Shown here one piece after another: positions 34,562-43,180 of a DNA stretch of 64,000 nucleotides; position 1 is the first letter of the stretch; each line of letters opens with the position of its first letter. The notes beneath the pieces are model-generated. The model was not told where the DNA came from. It did no database searches and saw nothing but the letters and a program-made list of their open reading frames with translations. The stretch lies in NCBI GenBank assembly GCA_016709675.1, contig JADJMH010000002.1, positions 292,098 through 356,097 on the forward strand, in the 5' to 3' direction. Origin of the DNA: Candidatus Accumulibacter proximus. Its GTDB lineage: Bacteria > Pseudomonadota > Gammaproteobacteria > Burkholderiales > Rhodocyclaceae. A program made the position numbers and the translations under genes.

Positions 34562-37420
34562 TCATTTGCTCTCCGCAAAGGTATGGGTTGAAACCCTGCT
34601 CAGATTAATTGGATTTTGGCCTCTTTGTGCCACGAGATGTTCTCCTTTGAGAACGCATTTCCCGTCACCAAGAAAATCGAGAGACACCTCAATCACGTTC
34701 CTAAAGGAAGCGCGGTTTATCAGAACGACAATTTCTCCGTTGCTAACCGTACAGTTGTCTTCTACCGGCCTGCGGTAGTAGGCAGAGAACTTCGCATCAC
34801 GTATCCTGGCATCATGTATCTTCCGATCCACAAAGATATTGTCCACTACCGCTTCTAGCACCTCACGATTCTCGCAAAAGATCTTAAGTGTGATCTTGGA
34901 TTCTGCCACACCCCCTATCGGCGAGATGACGATCTTCGCAACGTTTCCAAAGTGGTCGAATCGACTCACATGCGACGCAACAGTGAATCCCGCCAGAAGG
35001 CAACTCATCGCACGCAGCTGTCTCTTGAGACCCTCGTTTCCATTACGCCAACCCCAACTGGCAAGCGAGCCACCGCTCCACGGATAGTCACTTTTCATTC
35101 CGGCTCGCCCTTGGAAGTTGCTGTCAGTTGGGTAATAGCCTTTTCCAAAACAGCAGAATCGCGCTGCCAACTGAAATGGGCTGTCTCGCGTTGCAACGAC
35201 CCCAATCTCGGCAATCAGCGCTAGAGCGGCACCCCAGTATAAAAGGGGACCAGACAAGGGCGCCAGCACGCCCAGAACCTTGACAGATCCCAAGGCTTCG
35301 AAGAGATACGCAAAAACGCTTAACCCACTTCCCGTCAAAGCCACCCCATGAGCGACAAGACCATCATAATTCTCGGAGTCAAGATCCTTCATCATGGCGG
35401 GATATATATCAGCCATGGAGAACAAATTCAGCAGCGCGCCCGTCCCGCCAGACAGCAGCTTATCTCGAAGCCCCTTTTCGACTAGATCATAATATATCCG
35501 CCGAGTGCGATCCACGACCTGGGCAAGAAGATAGTATTTTCTTGCCTCGGCCCAGTCGTCATTTTTTCGGGTTCCGGACTCTAAAGACTTTGCGTACTCG
35601 ATGAGCTGTGCCATGGTGAGGATCACATTAACTCCGCGAAGGACCGCCAGTGCCCTAGCTTCCAGCGCGGTTAATCTCGCTTCCTGACGCTCTAGCTGCT
35701 CGTATCTCCCTTCTAAGCCCTGCAACTCCGCTATCTTCGCTCCATCGAGTTTGCCGGCTTCCAATACCAACACCTTGAGAATCCGACGCAACTCCTCTCG
35801 TCTCTTCTCGGTCACAGAAGTACTCAATGGCTTCCGACTTTTAAAAGATTCCCGAAGCCACGAAACAGTCTTGTCAGCCATCTTAATCGCATTAGAGCTA
35901 CCGGCGCTTTCCGAGTCGAGAACTTCAATTGCGACGCCAGCTTTACTGAAAAATGACTTCGTGACAGCGATTGCTTTTTCAATTCCTTCGCCTATGACGA
36001 CGGGTGGTAGAAGTGACTCCAGCATGCATTGTGCCTCGGCGTCCAGCGCCTCCATCTCGCCGCCCGGTGCTTGCCTGGTAAGGAAATGATAGGGAAAGGA
36101 TATTGGAGCACGAGACTGCACGAGACTGGCAAGCCAGGCACATCCCGTTGCCGTTTGGTATTGCCAGCGCAGGATGCGGGCCCAATGCCGCTTTGCCACA
36201 CGCACAGGATCGGAGAACCTCAGACTGGGCGCGGTTGATCCGACGGGGTTCTCTGCCAACTCGATTGCAGACCGATCGATGATCTGATGAGCATTGCTCT
36301 GCACCTTCTGAACGAAGAGTTGTGAGACCTGTTCTGCTTGCTTCCGGAAGGCTTTCTCACATGCCTCATGATGTGCAATGAACTCCCCGGGCTCGCGCCA
36401 GTTCCTTAGCGCTAGGGCAATTTGCTCGTTGGCAGGTCGTGGGGCGATGGGGGGGTTAAAAGCCACCCCTGGCGCAATACGCGCCGCTTCGTAGCGACCC
36501 ACGCTACCGGAAACGGGTCCCAACCAGTTCTTCAAGGTGCGCGCGACAATGTACTTCAGAATGCGCTCCTCCGCCGCCTCGAGGCGCTTTTTAACGTTAG
36601 CCATCTTGCGCGCCGTCCGCTGCTGGTCGCTCTCTGTACGGTCTGCCGCTGTGTCAGGATGACCTCTTGTGGCTGGATCACCATCGTCACCAGGCAGCGA
36701 CACAGCGCGAGTAAACTCAACCAGGTTGCGCAGCGCTGGCGTCACTTGCTGGGCATGCATCGCTTCCGCCCATGAGTAGGGATCAGGCACCAGGACGAGT
36801 GTGCGGGCCGTCACCCTTCGATCGCCGCTGTGGTCTACCGTTTCCACGACACGTTCGACGCTCCGCTCTTTCCCTTCGCCCGCCAGTTGTTGCTTGGCCG
36901 CCATAGCAAGTTGCTTCTTGGCATCGTTATTCAGGCGAATTGGACTCAGGAAAAAGCACCAAACCCTTTTCCGGTCGATTGGAAACTCCAACCCGCCCTC
37001 TTCGGTATGTCGCAGGAAACGAGGGTCGAACGGCGCGTGCGAAGTGGTGCCCGCGCCATGGCAAAAATTGTGCGCTGTTCGGTTCTTGTCGACGAAGATC
37101 TCGGCGAACAGCTCCGGAGTATCACGGCCACATAGAACGTATAACCATTTTTCTACAATCGGCGCCTGTGGTTGGCGAAATAATCGATTGGTATATAAGT
37201 CCTGCTCAATGGGGTCCAGGTCGTTCGAACGTAAACGTGAGGTCGGAAGGGGTGCCAACGGATCAGGCAGATCAGGGAATATCTTTTCCTTGATGATAAC
37301 CGACGTGAAGATGTTCACCGTGACTGCGGGGGCCGTGCCGCTCACTCCCAATGCCGCCGCGGCGGAACCCATGGACTTGCGCGCGGACGGGGAGGTTGAC
37401 CTTCGAGCCGGAGTTCCCAT
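34562..37420 (-). CDS. large T6SS-type effector with C-terminal membrane segments
   Basis: 952 residues from ATG 37420 (TGATG overlap with the LysM gene; a GTG at 37423 is equally possible). The N-terminal ~450 residues are soluble and helix-rich. A coiled-coil region follows (about 560–650, KRREELRRILKVLVLEAGKLDGAKIAELQGLEGRYEQLERQEARLTALEARAL). A hydrophobic stretch (about 730–790, VALTGSGLSVFAYLFEALGSVKVLGVLAPLSGPLLYWGAALALIAEIGVV) could insert in membranes, and a beta-rich C-terminal domain comes last. This layout resembles VasX / BTH_I2691-type membrane-disrupting effectors. The gene looks AT-richer than its neighbours. Toxin assignment is by architecture and context, not by a catalytic motif. 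Confidence 0.65.
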   Translation of the reverse strand: MGTPARRSTSPSARKSMGSAAAALGVSGTAPAVTVNIFTSVIIKEKIFPDLPDPLAPLPTSRLRSNDLDPIEQDLYTNRLFRQPQAPIVEKWLYVLCGRDTPELFAEIFVDKNRTAHNFCHGAGTTSHAPFDPRFLRHTEEGGLEFPIDRKRVWCFFLSPIRLNNDAKKQLAMAAKQQLAGEGKERSVERVVETVDHSGDRRVTARTLVLVPDPYSWAEAMHAQQVTPALRNLVEFTRAVSLPGDDGDPATRGHPDTAADRTESDQQRTARKMANVKKRLEAAEERILKYIVARTLKNWLGPVSGSVGRYEAARIAPGVAFNPPIAPRPANEQIALALRNWREPGEFIAHHEACEKAFRKQAEQVSQLFVQKVQSNAHQIIDRSAIELAENPVGSTAPSLRFSDPVRVAKRHWARILRWQYQTATGCAWLASLVQSRAPISFPYHFLTRQAPGGEMEALDAEAQCMLESLLPPVVIGEGIEKAIAVTKSFFSKAGVAIEVLDSESAGSSNAIKMADKTVSWLRESFKSRKPLSTSVTEKRREELRRILKVLVLEAGKLDGAKIAELQGLEGRYEQLERQEARLTALEARALAVLRGVNVILTMAQLIEYAKSLESGTRKNDDWAEARKYYLLAQVVDRTRRIYYDLVEKGLRDKLLSGGTGALLNLFSMADIYPAMMKDLDSENYDGLVAHGVALTGSGLSVFAYLFEALGSVKVLGVLAPLSGPLLYWGAALALIAEIGVVATRDSPFQLAARFCCFGKGYYPTDSNFQGRAGMKSDYPWSGGSLASWGWRNGNEGLKRQLRAMSCLLAGFTVASHVSRFDHFGNVAKIVISPIGGVAESKITLKIFCENREVLEAVVDNIFVDRKIHDARIRDAKFSAYYRRPVEDNCTVSNGEIVVLINRASFRNVIEVSLDFLGDGKCVLKGEHLVAQRGQNPINLSRVSTHTFAESK

Positions 37421-38325
37421 CACACAGTCCGCCGGCTATCGTCATGCTCAATGCGAAGACGCTGTACAAGATCGTCGCTCTCGCCGGTGGCCCGCGCTTT
37501 GCCGGCGAGACCTTCAAACTGCCTGAACGCCGCAACGAAATCCGGCATCGAACAGTCGGACAAGGCCGGGTCCAAGACGCCCAGATTGACCAGTCGCTGC
37601 CGAATGCCTTCGTGCGAGTCCGCAGGTTGGAGTGCGCCAAGAGCAAATGAAAACTCCATAGGCGTCTCGTTCCCGATCATCACTCTGACGGACGTGGCCG
37701 ATTCGGACAGAGACAAGGACAGCGACCCTTCTTGGTCCAGCGAACCAGTGAACCGGCGTCCGGTATTCAGAGTAGCGCGGAAATTCTGTCCCGCCAATGG
37801 GCTACCATCCGCCATGAAACGGATATGTACGAGATTGGGAAGGCCCTTGCGGACAAAGCGGTGACAAGTCGAACCGGTGTGTCCGACCTCAACGCGACTA
37901 CGAAGGGGAGGAATGTGCAGGCGGTCGCCAACCATCAAGAAGTTGGGGTCCCGGCGCGCCGATTTCAGTTCCTGGTTGGCGGGGTCGTTCCAGAGCGTCA
38001 TCCAGTGATGTCCCGATCGCAAAGCCAATCCGGCCAGGCAGTCGCCCGGGCCGATCCCGACTTCCCCGCCTCCCGCTGGGCTCGCCAGATGTGCCGGAGC
38101 GCGCCGGTTCTCGGACGATGCGCCGGCTCTCGCCTTTGCCGGCGCGATCTCTGGCTCAGGCTTTTGCGCTGCCGAGGAAGGCGCCGCGCGGGCTGCTTTC
38201 CGCGCGGGTATGGGGTCGGCAGGCTTCTGGTGGGTTGCTTTGCTGGACCCTGCTTGCAGGCACTCTTCACGCCATCGATCCGCCAGTTCTTCGGCGATGA
38301 GCGACATCTGGTCACTGGTTAGCAT
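37420..38325 (-). CDS. LysM-domain protein of effector cassette
   Basis: 301 residues from ATG 38325, with GAGG upstream; an in-frame ATG at 38349 is the alternative. A Pro/Ala/Lys-rich N-terminal third is followed by a LysM-like domain (IGPGDCLAGLALRSGHHWMTLWNDPANQEL...FLMVGDRLHIPPL), then a beta domain (IRFMADGSPLAGQNFRATLNTG) and a C-terminal helical unit like a peptidoglycan-binding domain (EGIRQRLVNLGVLDPALSDCSMPDFVAAFRQFEGL). No signal peptide. Proteins of this build accompany VgrG/PAAR effectors and may carry cargo or bind cell wall. Its stop overlaps the large effector. Confidence 0.75.
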   Translation of the reverse strand: MLTSDQMSLIAEELADRWREECLQAGSSKATHQKPADPIPARKAARAAPSSAAQKPEPEIAPAKARAGASSENRRAPAHLASPAGGGEVGIGPGDCLAGLALRSGHHWMTLWNDPANQELKSARRDPNFLMVGDRLHIPPLRSRVEVGHTGSTCHRFVRKGLPNLVHIRFMADGSPLAGQNFRATLNTGRRFTGSLDQEGSLSLSLSESATSVRVMIGNETPMEFSFALGALQPADSHEGIRQRLVNLGVLDPALSDCSMPDFVAAFRQFEGLAGKARATGESDDLVQRLRIEHDDSRRTV

Positions 38326-38694
38326 CTTGCTGCCTCGTATTGCGGACAATCTACTGAGAAGTGAGTAGTGGCACCTGTATTCTGTCTTTCAATCCCGTGG
38401 CTTCCGTTGGCGCCGATCCCGTTCAGAATCGCATGCCGTCGATGACCCTGGCTCGCACGGTCCCGGCGCTGGCGCACGGGTATGGTACCGCCGGGTCTGC
38501 CCGCCGCAATGACAACGTGGCAGCGCATGCTGTCGCGCTTGCCCGGCCCCGAACATCTCGCGCAAGTACCGTTGGCCTCCCGAGACTCGGTCCTAGCCTC
38601 CTGCCAGATCTCGCCTCGCAAGGCTCACCCAAACCTGCTCGCTCTCCAGCGCCGGAGGATATCGCTTGGCGTGCTTCAGGAGATCATTGAGAAC
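38326..38694 (-). pseudogene. degenerate remainder of the membrane/TPR gene upstream
   Basis: After the stop at 38695 the same frame continues as VLNDLLKHAKRYPPALESEQ, 'VWVSLARRDLAGG', which looks like the repeat region of longer homologues, before further stops. This suggests the upstream gene lost its 3' part by point mutation. Confidence 0.35.
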
Positions 38695-39006
38695 CTAATG
38701 CGCCGACTCCACGCACTCCGCGGCGAGCGCCACCTTGTTATGGATACTGGCACATGCTTCCAGGTCCTGCACTTTCTTCTTCACTTCGGCGTGGGGGTCG
38801 ATGGCGTGCAGTATCTTCTTCGCAGCGCCACGTGCCGTGCGATGCTCGCGAGATCCGGGGAACACCTCAGCGGCATAATAAACCGCGCATCCGATGAGAG
38901 GAAAAGACAGGATGATCAATGCCCACCAATATGGGCGCCCGGTCTTGAAGACATGCCAGACAAAAAACGCCTGGACCAGAACCGTAACAGCTATGATCAG
39001 CGGCAT
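38695..39006 (-). CDS. short membrane protein, probably truncated
   Basis: 103 residues. Two hydrophobic helices (LIIAVTVLVQAFFVWHVF and WWALIILSFPLIGCAVYYAAE) are followed by a charged segment (SREHRTARGAAKKILHAIDPHAEVKKKVQDLEACASIHNKVALAAECVE). The pattern matches PLDc_N-like proteins that normally continue into tetratricopeptide repeats. Here a stop comes early and the repeat part is decayed (38326–38694). It may be a T6SS-associated immunity or accessory protein; in this state it is probably non-functional or minimal. Confidence 0.55.
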   Translation of the reverse strand: MPLIIAVTVLVQAFFVWHVFKTGRPYWWALIILSFPLIGCAVYYAAEVFPGSREHRTARGAAKKILHAIDPHAEVKKKVQDLEACASIHNKVALAAECVESAH

Positions 39007-39160
39007 TGCAACTCTCCCTTAGTCAAGTCATGACATACCCCGCCAGTCGCCCGGCCACTGGACCCCCTTACGCAACCCGATGTCCCGCCTGATCCAACCG
39101 AAAGATACGACAGCATTGCAGCTTATGCGCCCGAGGCGGCAGCGACCTCGTCTTCATGAT

Positions 39161-39739
39161 TCATCGCCGATACGCGCCCGACCCGTTCTTTGGGGATGCG
39201 ACGTTGAAGACACCTCTCACTCCGGTCTTGATGCCGAAGCCCGACGTGCGACCAAACAACTCGGCCAGTTCCCGGGCATGACAAGTCGCCAAGAAGTCCT
39301 CCAAAACCCTTGGGTCGTAAAATCGAAAGTACAATGGTTCATCATCCGGGCCCTTGACGAGCAGGATGTTTCGCAGATGGCCCAGCAAGCTGTCTCTTCT
39401 GCTTTCCGTCAGCAGCAGTACGCCCCAGGGCTCCTGCCAGATCGTGTCGATGATCCAGGAGAGTATGCCGGCGTTGACGTTCACAAGATACGGTGCGACC
39501 GCCCAATAATCTTCGAAGTCCGCCGCGAACTTGTCGTGATCGAAGAGGCAGATGCACTGAGCTCGCGGCAACTCGATCACCTTCTTCAGAATCGCATCGC
39601 AACCGCAGGGATCAATGACCGCGTAAACCTGACCAGCGGCAATCTGACGAGCGAGACTATCGGTCGACACTTGGCGATGGGTCAGCAGACTGCCCTCGGA
39701 GGAGGCGTCGTATCGCGATCGACTATCAACGTTCGACAT
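39161..39739 (-). CDS. DUF4123 effector adaptor/chaperone
   Basis: 192 residues from ATG 39739, with GGGA upstream; an in-frame ATG at 39796 lacks a ribosome site. The pattern QVYAVIDPCGCDAILKKV, 'APYLVNVN', 'WIIDTIWQEPWGVLLLTESRRDSLLGHLRNILLV', 'PLYFRFYDPRVLEDFLATC' is the signature of DUF4123 (Tap/TEC) adaptors, which bind T6SS effectors and load them on VgrG. It is the first gene of the minus-strand effector group, so the cassette is adaptor–membrane protein–LysM–toxin–partners. This is the strongest link between the cassette and a T6SS-type spike. Confidence 0.85.
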   Translation of the reverse strand: MSNVDSRSRYDASSEGSLLTHRQVSTDSLARQIAAGQVYAVIDPCGCDAILKKVIELPRAQCICLFDHDKFAADFEDYWAVAPYLVNVNAGILSWIIDTIWQEPWGVLLLTESRRDSLLGHLRNILLVKGPDDEPLYFRFYDPRVLEDFLATCHARELAELFGRTSGFGIKTGVRGVFNVASPKNGSGAYRR

Positions 39740-39796
39740 GGGCGATCCCTGAAAATCGTGCTTCGCCAGACTGCAACCGTCAACGAGTGTTCGCAT

Positions 39797-40590
39797 CGAA
39801 CCGATCTGCCCACATGAGGAGGCAGGAAACGCGATTTCTGTTCCGCCGAACGCCCGTCGCTCGCGGCACGCTAGTAGAACGTTGCACTGATGCAGTGAAA
39901 TGCAGACCTTTTTCCGCCTGGGCCTGAATTATGAGAGTATTTAACGGTACCCGGCGGTGAGAGTCAAGGCCAGAACTTGCTGTAAGTCTGCTCGGTCGGT
40001 TCGCTGACCATCAGTTACTGATGCTCCCCACTTTTCCCGGGAAGCGGTCGTCGGCGATGCGCTCGCACGGGCCATTCTCGCCCAGAGTCGGGTGTCGTGT
40101 ACGGGTGTTGGGCGCAATCAAGGGTGGGCGAAACCCGGCGCAGCGCTTCCTTGTGGCGCCAGGCTAAGCCTGGGAACGGAGGAAGTGAAAACGGAAACCG
40201 TTTGTAGTAGCCGTTTCCACGGTCGGTTTGGACGAGCACATGTAGCGAGCGTACATCCGGCATCAGGAACAGGAAGACGAGCGGTACGACCAGATGAAGC
40301 GGGCCATCGGGCAAGCCCCAACGGCGGCTCACGGTCTTATGGGCGCCTTTGAGGCGCTCACAATCTCAAGCCACCGGCTTTTCAACGGCGCTTCCAAACC
40401 GTTGTCACATCAAGTTACGGTGACAGGTGGGCAGGCGAATCTCCCGTCACCATGCCGTTGGGCGCGCACCGCAGCGAGCCATGGGCCTTGGCCACCTGCT
40501 CATCAACTGCACGCAGCCCTCCCTGGATATGATCCTTCACGCTCACCTCCTGGATATCATTATGCATCACATTTGATGGCGAGGCTCCCC
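39797..40590. other. ~790-base region without recognised gene
   Basis: Several short frames exist on both strands but none has a ribosome site or recognisable product. The composition changes at about 39.9 kb (a short AT-rich stretch, 39885–39960), which may hold the promoter for the DUF4123 operon. The last 100 bases hold partial dyads before vapB. Confidence 0.4.
40546..40574 (+). promoter_or_regulatory. possible vapB promoter/operator
   Basis: An AT-rich stretch with the partly repeated words GGATATGATCC and GGATATCAT lies just before vapB. VapBC operons are usually autorepressed by binding such dyads. A weak TTCACG–16–CATTAT promoter can be drawn here. Confidence 0.3.
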
Positions 40591-40788
40591 ATGAGAACAA
40601 CTGTCACCATTGATGACGGACTCTATCAGCGGGCATTGGACGTCGCGGATCCGCGGATGGACAAGGGCGACCTGTTCCGTGAGGCGATGAAGGTGTTCGT
40701 GCGAGTGCAGGCAGGCAAACGCCTTGCCGCCCTGGGCGGCAAGGCTACTGCGATTAAGGACATTGCTCGTCGGCGATCAGCGGAATAA
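40591..40788 (+). CDS. vapB: VapB-type antitoxin
   Basis: 65 residues from ATG 40591. MRTTVTIDDGLYQRALDVADPRMDKGDLFREAMKVFVRVQAGKRLAALGG is the ribbon-helix-helix VapB pattern, ending in the toxin-binding 'DIARRRSAE' tail. It autoregulates and neutralises a VapC PIN-domain RNase. The cognate toxin immediately downstream is broken, so this antitoxin is probably an orphan. Confidence 0.85.
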   Translation: MRTTVTIDDGLYQRALDVADPRMDKGDLFREAMKVFVRVQAGKRLAALGGKATAIKDIARRRSAE

Positions 40789-40796
40789 TTGGGCCG

Positions 40797-41003
40797 GTGA
40801 GCCTGGTCCTCGCGGACACACTGGCCTGGGTTGCGCATTTCCGCCACGCAGACCCACTGCTTCAATCGTTGCTTGCGACGGACCAGATGCTGTGCCATCC
40901 GTTCATCGCGCTTGAACTCGCATGCGGCACACCACCGGCGCCACGCGAGCGCTTTATCTGCTGGCACGAGGACCAGCGGCAGAGGAACCTCCACTCGTGG
41001 TGA
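40797..41003 (+). pseudogene. truncated VapC toxin
   Basis: Starts at GTG 40797, 8 bases after vapB. SLVLADTLAWVAHFRHADPLLQSLLATDQMLCHPFIALELACGTPPAPRE matches VapC, with the first catalytic Asp (LAD) and the Glu in LEL. It then departs from the family and stops after 68 residues, whereas VapC is ~130. The remaining acidic residues of the PIN site are lost, so it is inactive. The break joins a DUF4338 remnant. Confidence 0.75.
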
Positions 41004-41203
41004 ATAATGGCTATTTTCTCATTCTCCCCTGGATCCAGTCCTGGGGTCCGGCCTCCAAGATCCTCTCGCTCATTCAGCGGCAACTGCCCAACGACTGGCT
41101 GGCGCGTTACGGCTACCGCCCGGTGCTGATGGAAACCTTCGTCGAGACGCCCCGACATTGCAGCACTTGCTACCAGGCAGCCAACTGGATCAAGGTCGGT
41201 CAA
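40997..41203 (+). pseudogene. DUF4338 (DruA-like) C-terminal remnant
   Basis: About 65 residues, VVNNGYFLILPWIQSWGPASKILSLIQRQLPNDWLARYGYRPVLMETFVE..., then 'CYQAANWIKVGQT'. This matches the DUF4338 domain found in transposon-associated proteins and in Druantia DruA. The start is fused out of frame to the vapC fragment. It is a decayed mobile-element or defence gene. Confidence 0.65.
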
Positions 41204-41269
41204 ACGGCCGTTAGGACTCGCAAAATGTCAGAAATAGCATCATAATTCTACCAGCCAGGAGATATCGCC

Positions 41270-41866
41270 ATGCAGACCCTCGCCAAACAAGTTCTGGAGC
41301 ACGCCGCCGGATTGCCGGAGGGCACCCCTTTGGTCGCCAAAGAACTGTTGCATCTGGGCAGCCGTGCAGCCGTAGATCAAGTAGTGTGCCGCCTAGTGCA
41401 GCGCGGCGCCCTGCTGCGCGCGGGTCGCGGTATCTATGTCTTGCCCGTCGAGAGCCGCTTTGGCACCCGTGCGCCATCGACCGTCAAGATGGTCGAGGGC
41501 CTGTCAAACCAGCGAGGGGATACCATCGTGTCGCACGGCGCCGCCGCCGCCAACGCGCTGGGCCTGACCACACAAGTGCCGGTGCGGGCGGTCTATCTCA
41601 CATCCGGCCCCAGCCGTCGCTTGAAATTGGGCGCGCAGATTGTCGAGTTGCGGCACGCGCCGATCTGGCAACTGATCTTCCCGGGGCGGGCCGCAGGCGA
41701 CGTGGTACGGGCACTGGCCTGGCTGGGCCCGGAAAAAGCCGGTGAAGCGATCCGGAAGCTGCGCGCCAAGCTGCCGCCGTCCGAGCTGAAGGAAGTTGCG
41801 TCGGCACGGGCGCGCCTGCCAACCTGGATGGCTCAAGAAATCAGCGCCCTGGTGACCCATGGCTGA
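41270..41866 (+). CDS. abiEi: AbiEi-type antitoxin (DUF6088)
   Basis: 198 residues. An N-terminal winged-helix (LAKQVLEHAAGLPEGTPLVAKELLHLGSRAAVDQVVCRLVQRGALLRAGRGIYVLP) is followed by the AbiEi domain (TIVSHGAAAANALGLTTQVPVRAVYLTSGPSRRLKLGAQIVELRHAP). AbiEi represses its operon and counters AbiEii by a non-contact (type IV) mechanism. It overlaps abiEii by 8 bases. Such pairs also act as phage abortive-infection systems. Confidence 0.85.
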   Translation: MQTLAKQVLEHAAGLPEGTPLVAKELLHLGSRAAVDQVVCRLVQRGALLRAGRGIYVLPVESRFGTRAPSTVKMVEGLSNQRGDTIVSHGAAAANALGLTTQVPVRAVYLTSGPSRRLKLGAQIVELRHAPIWQLIFPGRAAGDVVRALAWLGPEKAGEAIRKLRAKLPPSELKEVASARARLPTWMAQEISALVTHG

Positions 41867-42869
41867 GTTCTTCCATCTCTCCACCGCCGAGCGCCTGGAG
41901 GCGCTCGACTTCGCAGCCGACACCTCCGGGCGCCTACCCCACCTGCTGGAGAAGGACATCTGGGTGGTCTGGTCGCTGCGGCACCTCTTTTCCGGCCCCT
42001 ATGCTGACCACCTGGTATTCAAGGGCGGCACTTCCTTATCAAAGGCCTACGGCGTCATCCGGCGCTTCTCCGAAGACGTGGACCTGACTTACGACATCCG
42101 CTCCATTGCCGGCGATCTGGTGGGCCATGCGCATGCACCACTGCCGACCAGCAAGAGCCAGGAGAAGAAGTGGAGCAAGGAGATTCGTGCGCGCCTATTG
42201 GGCTGGGTCGGCACCGAGATCGTACCTCGGCTCAAGCGTGACCTTGAACAGCATGCGCTGCCGGCATTTGTGCGCGCCGAGGGCGACAAAGTGTTCATCG
42301 ACTACGCACCATTGGCCACCGGTACTGGCTATGTCGCGCCTGCCGTCATGCTGGAGTTCGGTGCTCGCTCGACCGGCGAGCCCAGCGAACCGCGCGTCAT
42401 CAGCTGCGATGCGGCCGCGTATCTGCACGGAGTCGAGTTTCCGACCGCCACATCGCAGGTCATGCGTGCCGAACGAACCTTCTGGGAAAAGGCCACGGCG
42501 ATTCACGTTTTTTGTGCGCAAGGCGAGTTCCGGGGTGGTGACCGCTTCGCGCGTCACTGGCACGATGTGACGCGACTGGATGCCGCCGGCTTCGCCGACG
42601 CAGCCATCGCGGACAAAGCCCTCGCCCGCGCAGTTGCTGAACACAAGAGCGTGTTTTTTGCAGAAAAGGACACACAGGGCGATGTCATCGATTATCACGT
42701 TGCCGTCGCAGGCGGACTCCGGCTTGTACCTGATGACGGCGCATTGGCCAAATTGGCTGCCGACTATCAGCAGATGGTCGATGACGGTTTGTTCCTCGAT
42801 GATGCCGAACCTTTCGACGCTTTGCTGGGGCTATGTCGAGCAATTCAGCAGAAAGCCAATGGAAAGTAG
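41859..42869 (+). CDS. abiEii: AbiEii nucleotidyltransferase toxin
   Basis: 336 residues. The nucleotidyltransferase core is intact: LVFKGGTSLSKAYGVIRRFSEDVDLTYDI (GG[ST]xx...DxD), with the DVDL acid pair at about residues 68–72. 'FWEKATAIHVF' and 'RHWHDVTRL' of the AbiEii family follow. AbiEii transfers nucleotides to tRNA and stops growth when not controlled by AbiEi. Translation is coupled to the antitoxin by overlap. Both genes look complete, so the pair is probably active. Confidence 0.87.
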   Translation: MAEFFHLSTAERLEALDFAADTSGRLPHLLEKDIWVVWSLRHLFSGPYADHLVFKGGTSLSKAYGVIRRFSEDVDLTYDIRSIAGDLVGHAHAPLPTSKSQEKKWSKEIRARLLGWVGTEIVPRLKRDLEQHALPAFVRAEGDKVFIDYAPLATGTGYVAPAVMLEFGARSTGEPSEPRVISCDAAAYLHGVEFPTATSQVMRAERTFWEKATAIHVFCAQGEFRGGDRFARHWHDVTRLDAAGFADAAIADKALARAVAEHKSVFFAEKDTQGDVIDYHVAVAGGLRLVPDDGALAKLAADYQQMVDDGLFLDDAEPFDALLGLCRAIQQKANGK

Positions 42870-43180
42870 CCACCACAATGAAATGGAATTGACATGAGAT
42901 GAGAATCTTTGCCGGGTACGCTGCCTAGATGGAGAGCACCAAACGGGGCCGTATGGCTGGAGCAATCGAAACACAAAACAAGCGAGGCTCGACATGGCAT
43001 CGTTGGGACCTGCACAGCCGTACGCCTGGCACTGCCCTCAATGCAATACACGGGCCCAGATCCTTGGGAAGCCTTCCTTGGTGCGATCGAAGCAGCGCAC
43101 CCGCCTATCCGAACGTTATACATCAATAAGATAAGTGGTTTTTCCGTGCTACCAGGTGCCAGCCGGTGCCAGACGCCCGA
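42870..43180. other. 311-base intergenic region at guaA 3' side
   Basis: No gene is supported. It separates the acquired TA/secretion region from guaA and would be where an island end or old att site should lie. I found no direct copy of the guaA 3' end within it by eye. Confidence 0.35.
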
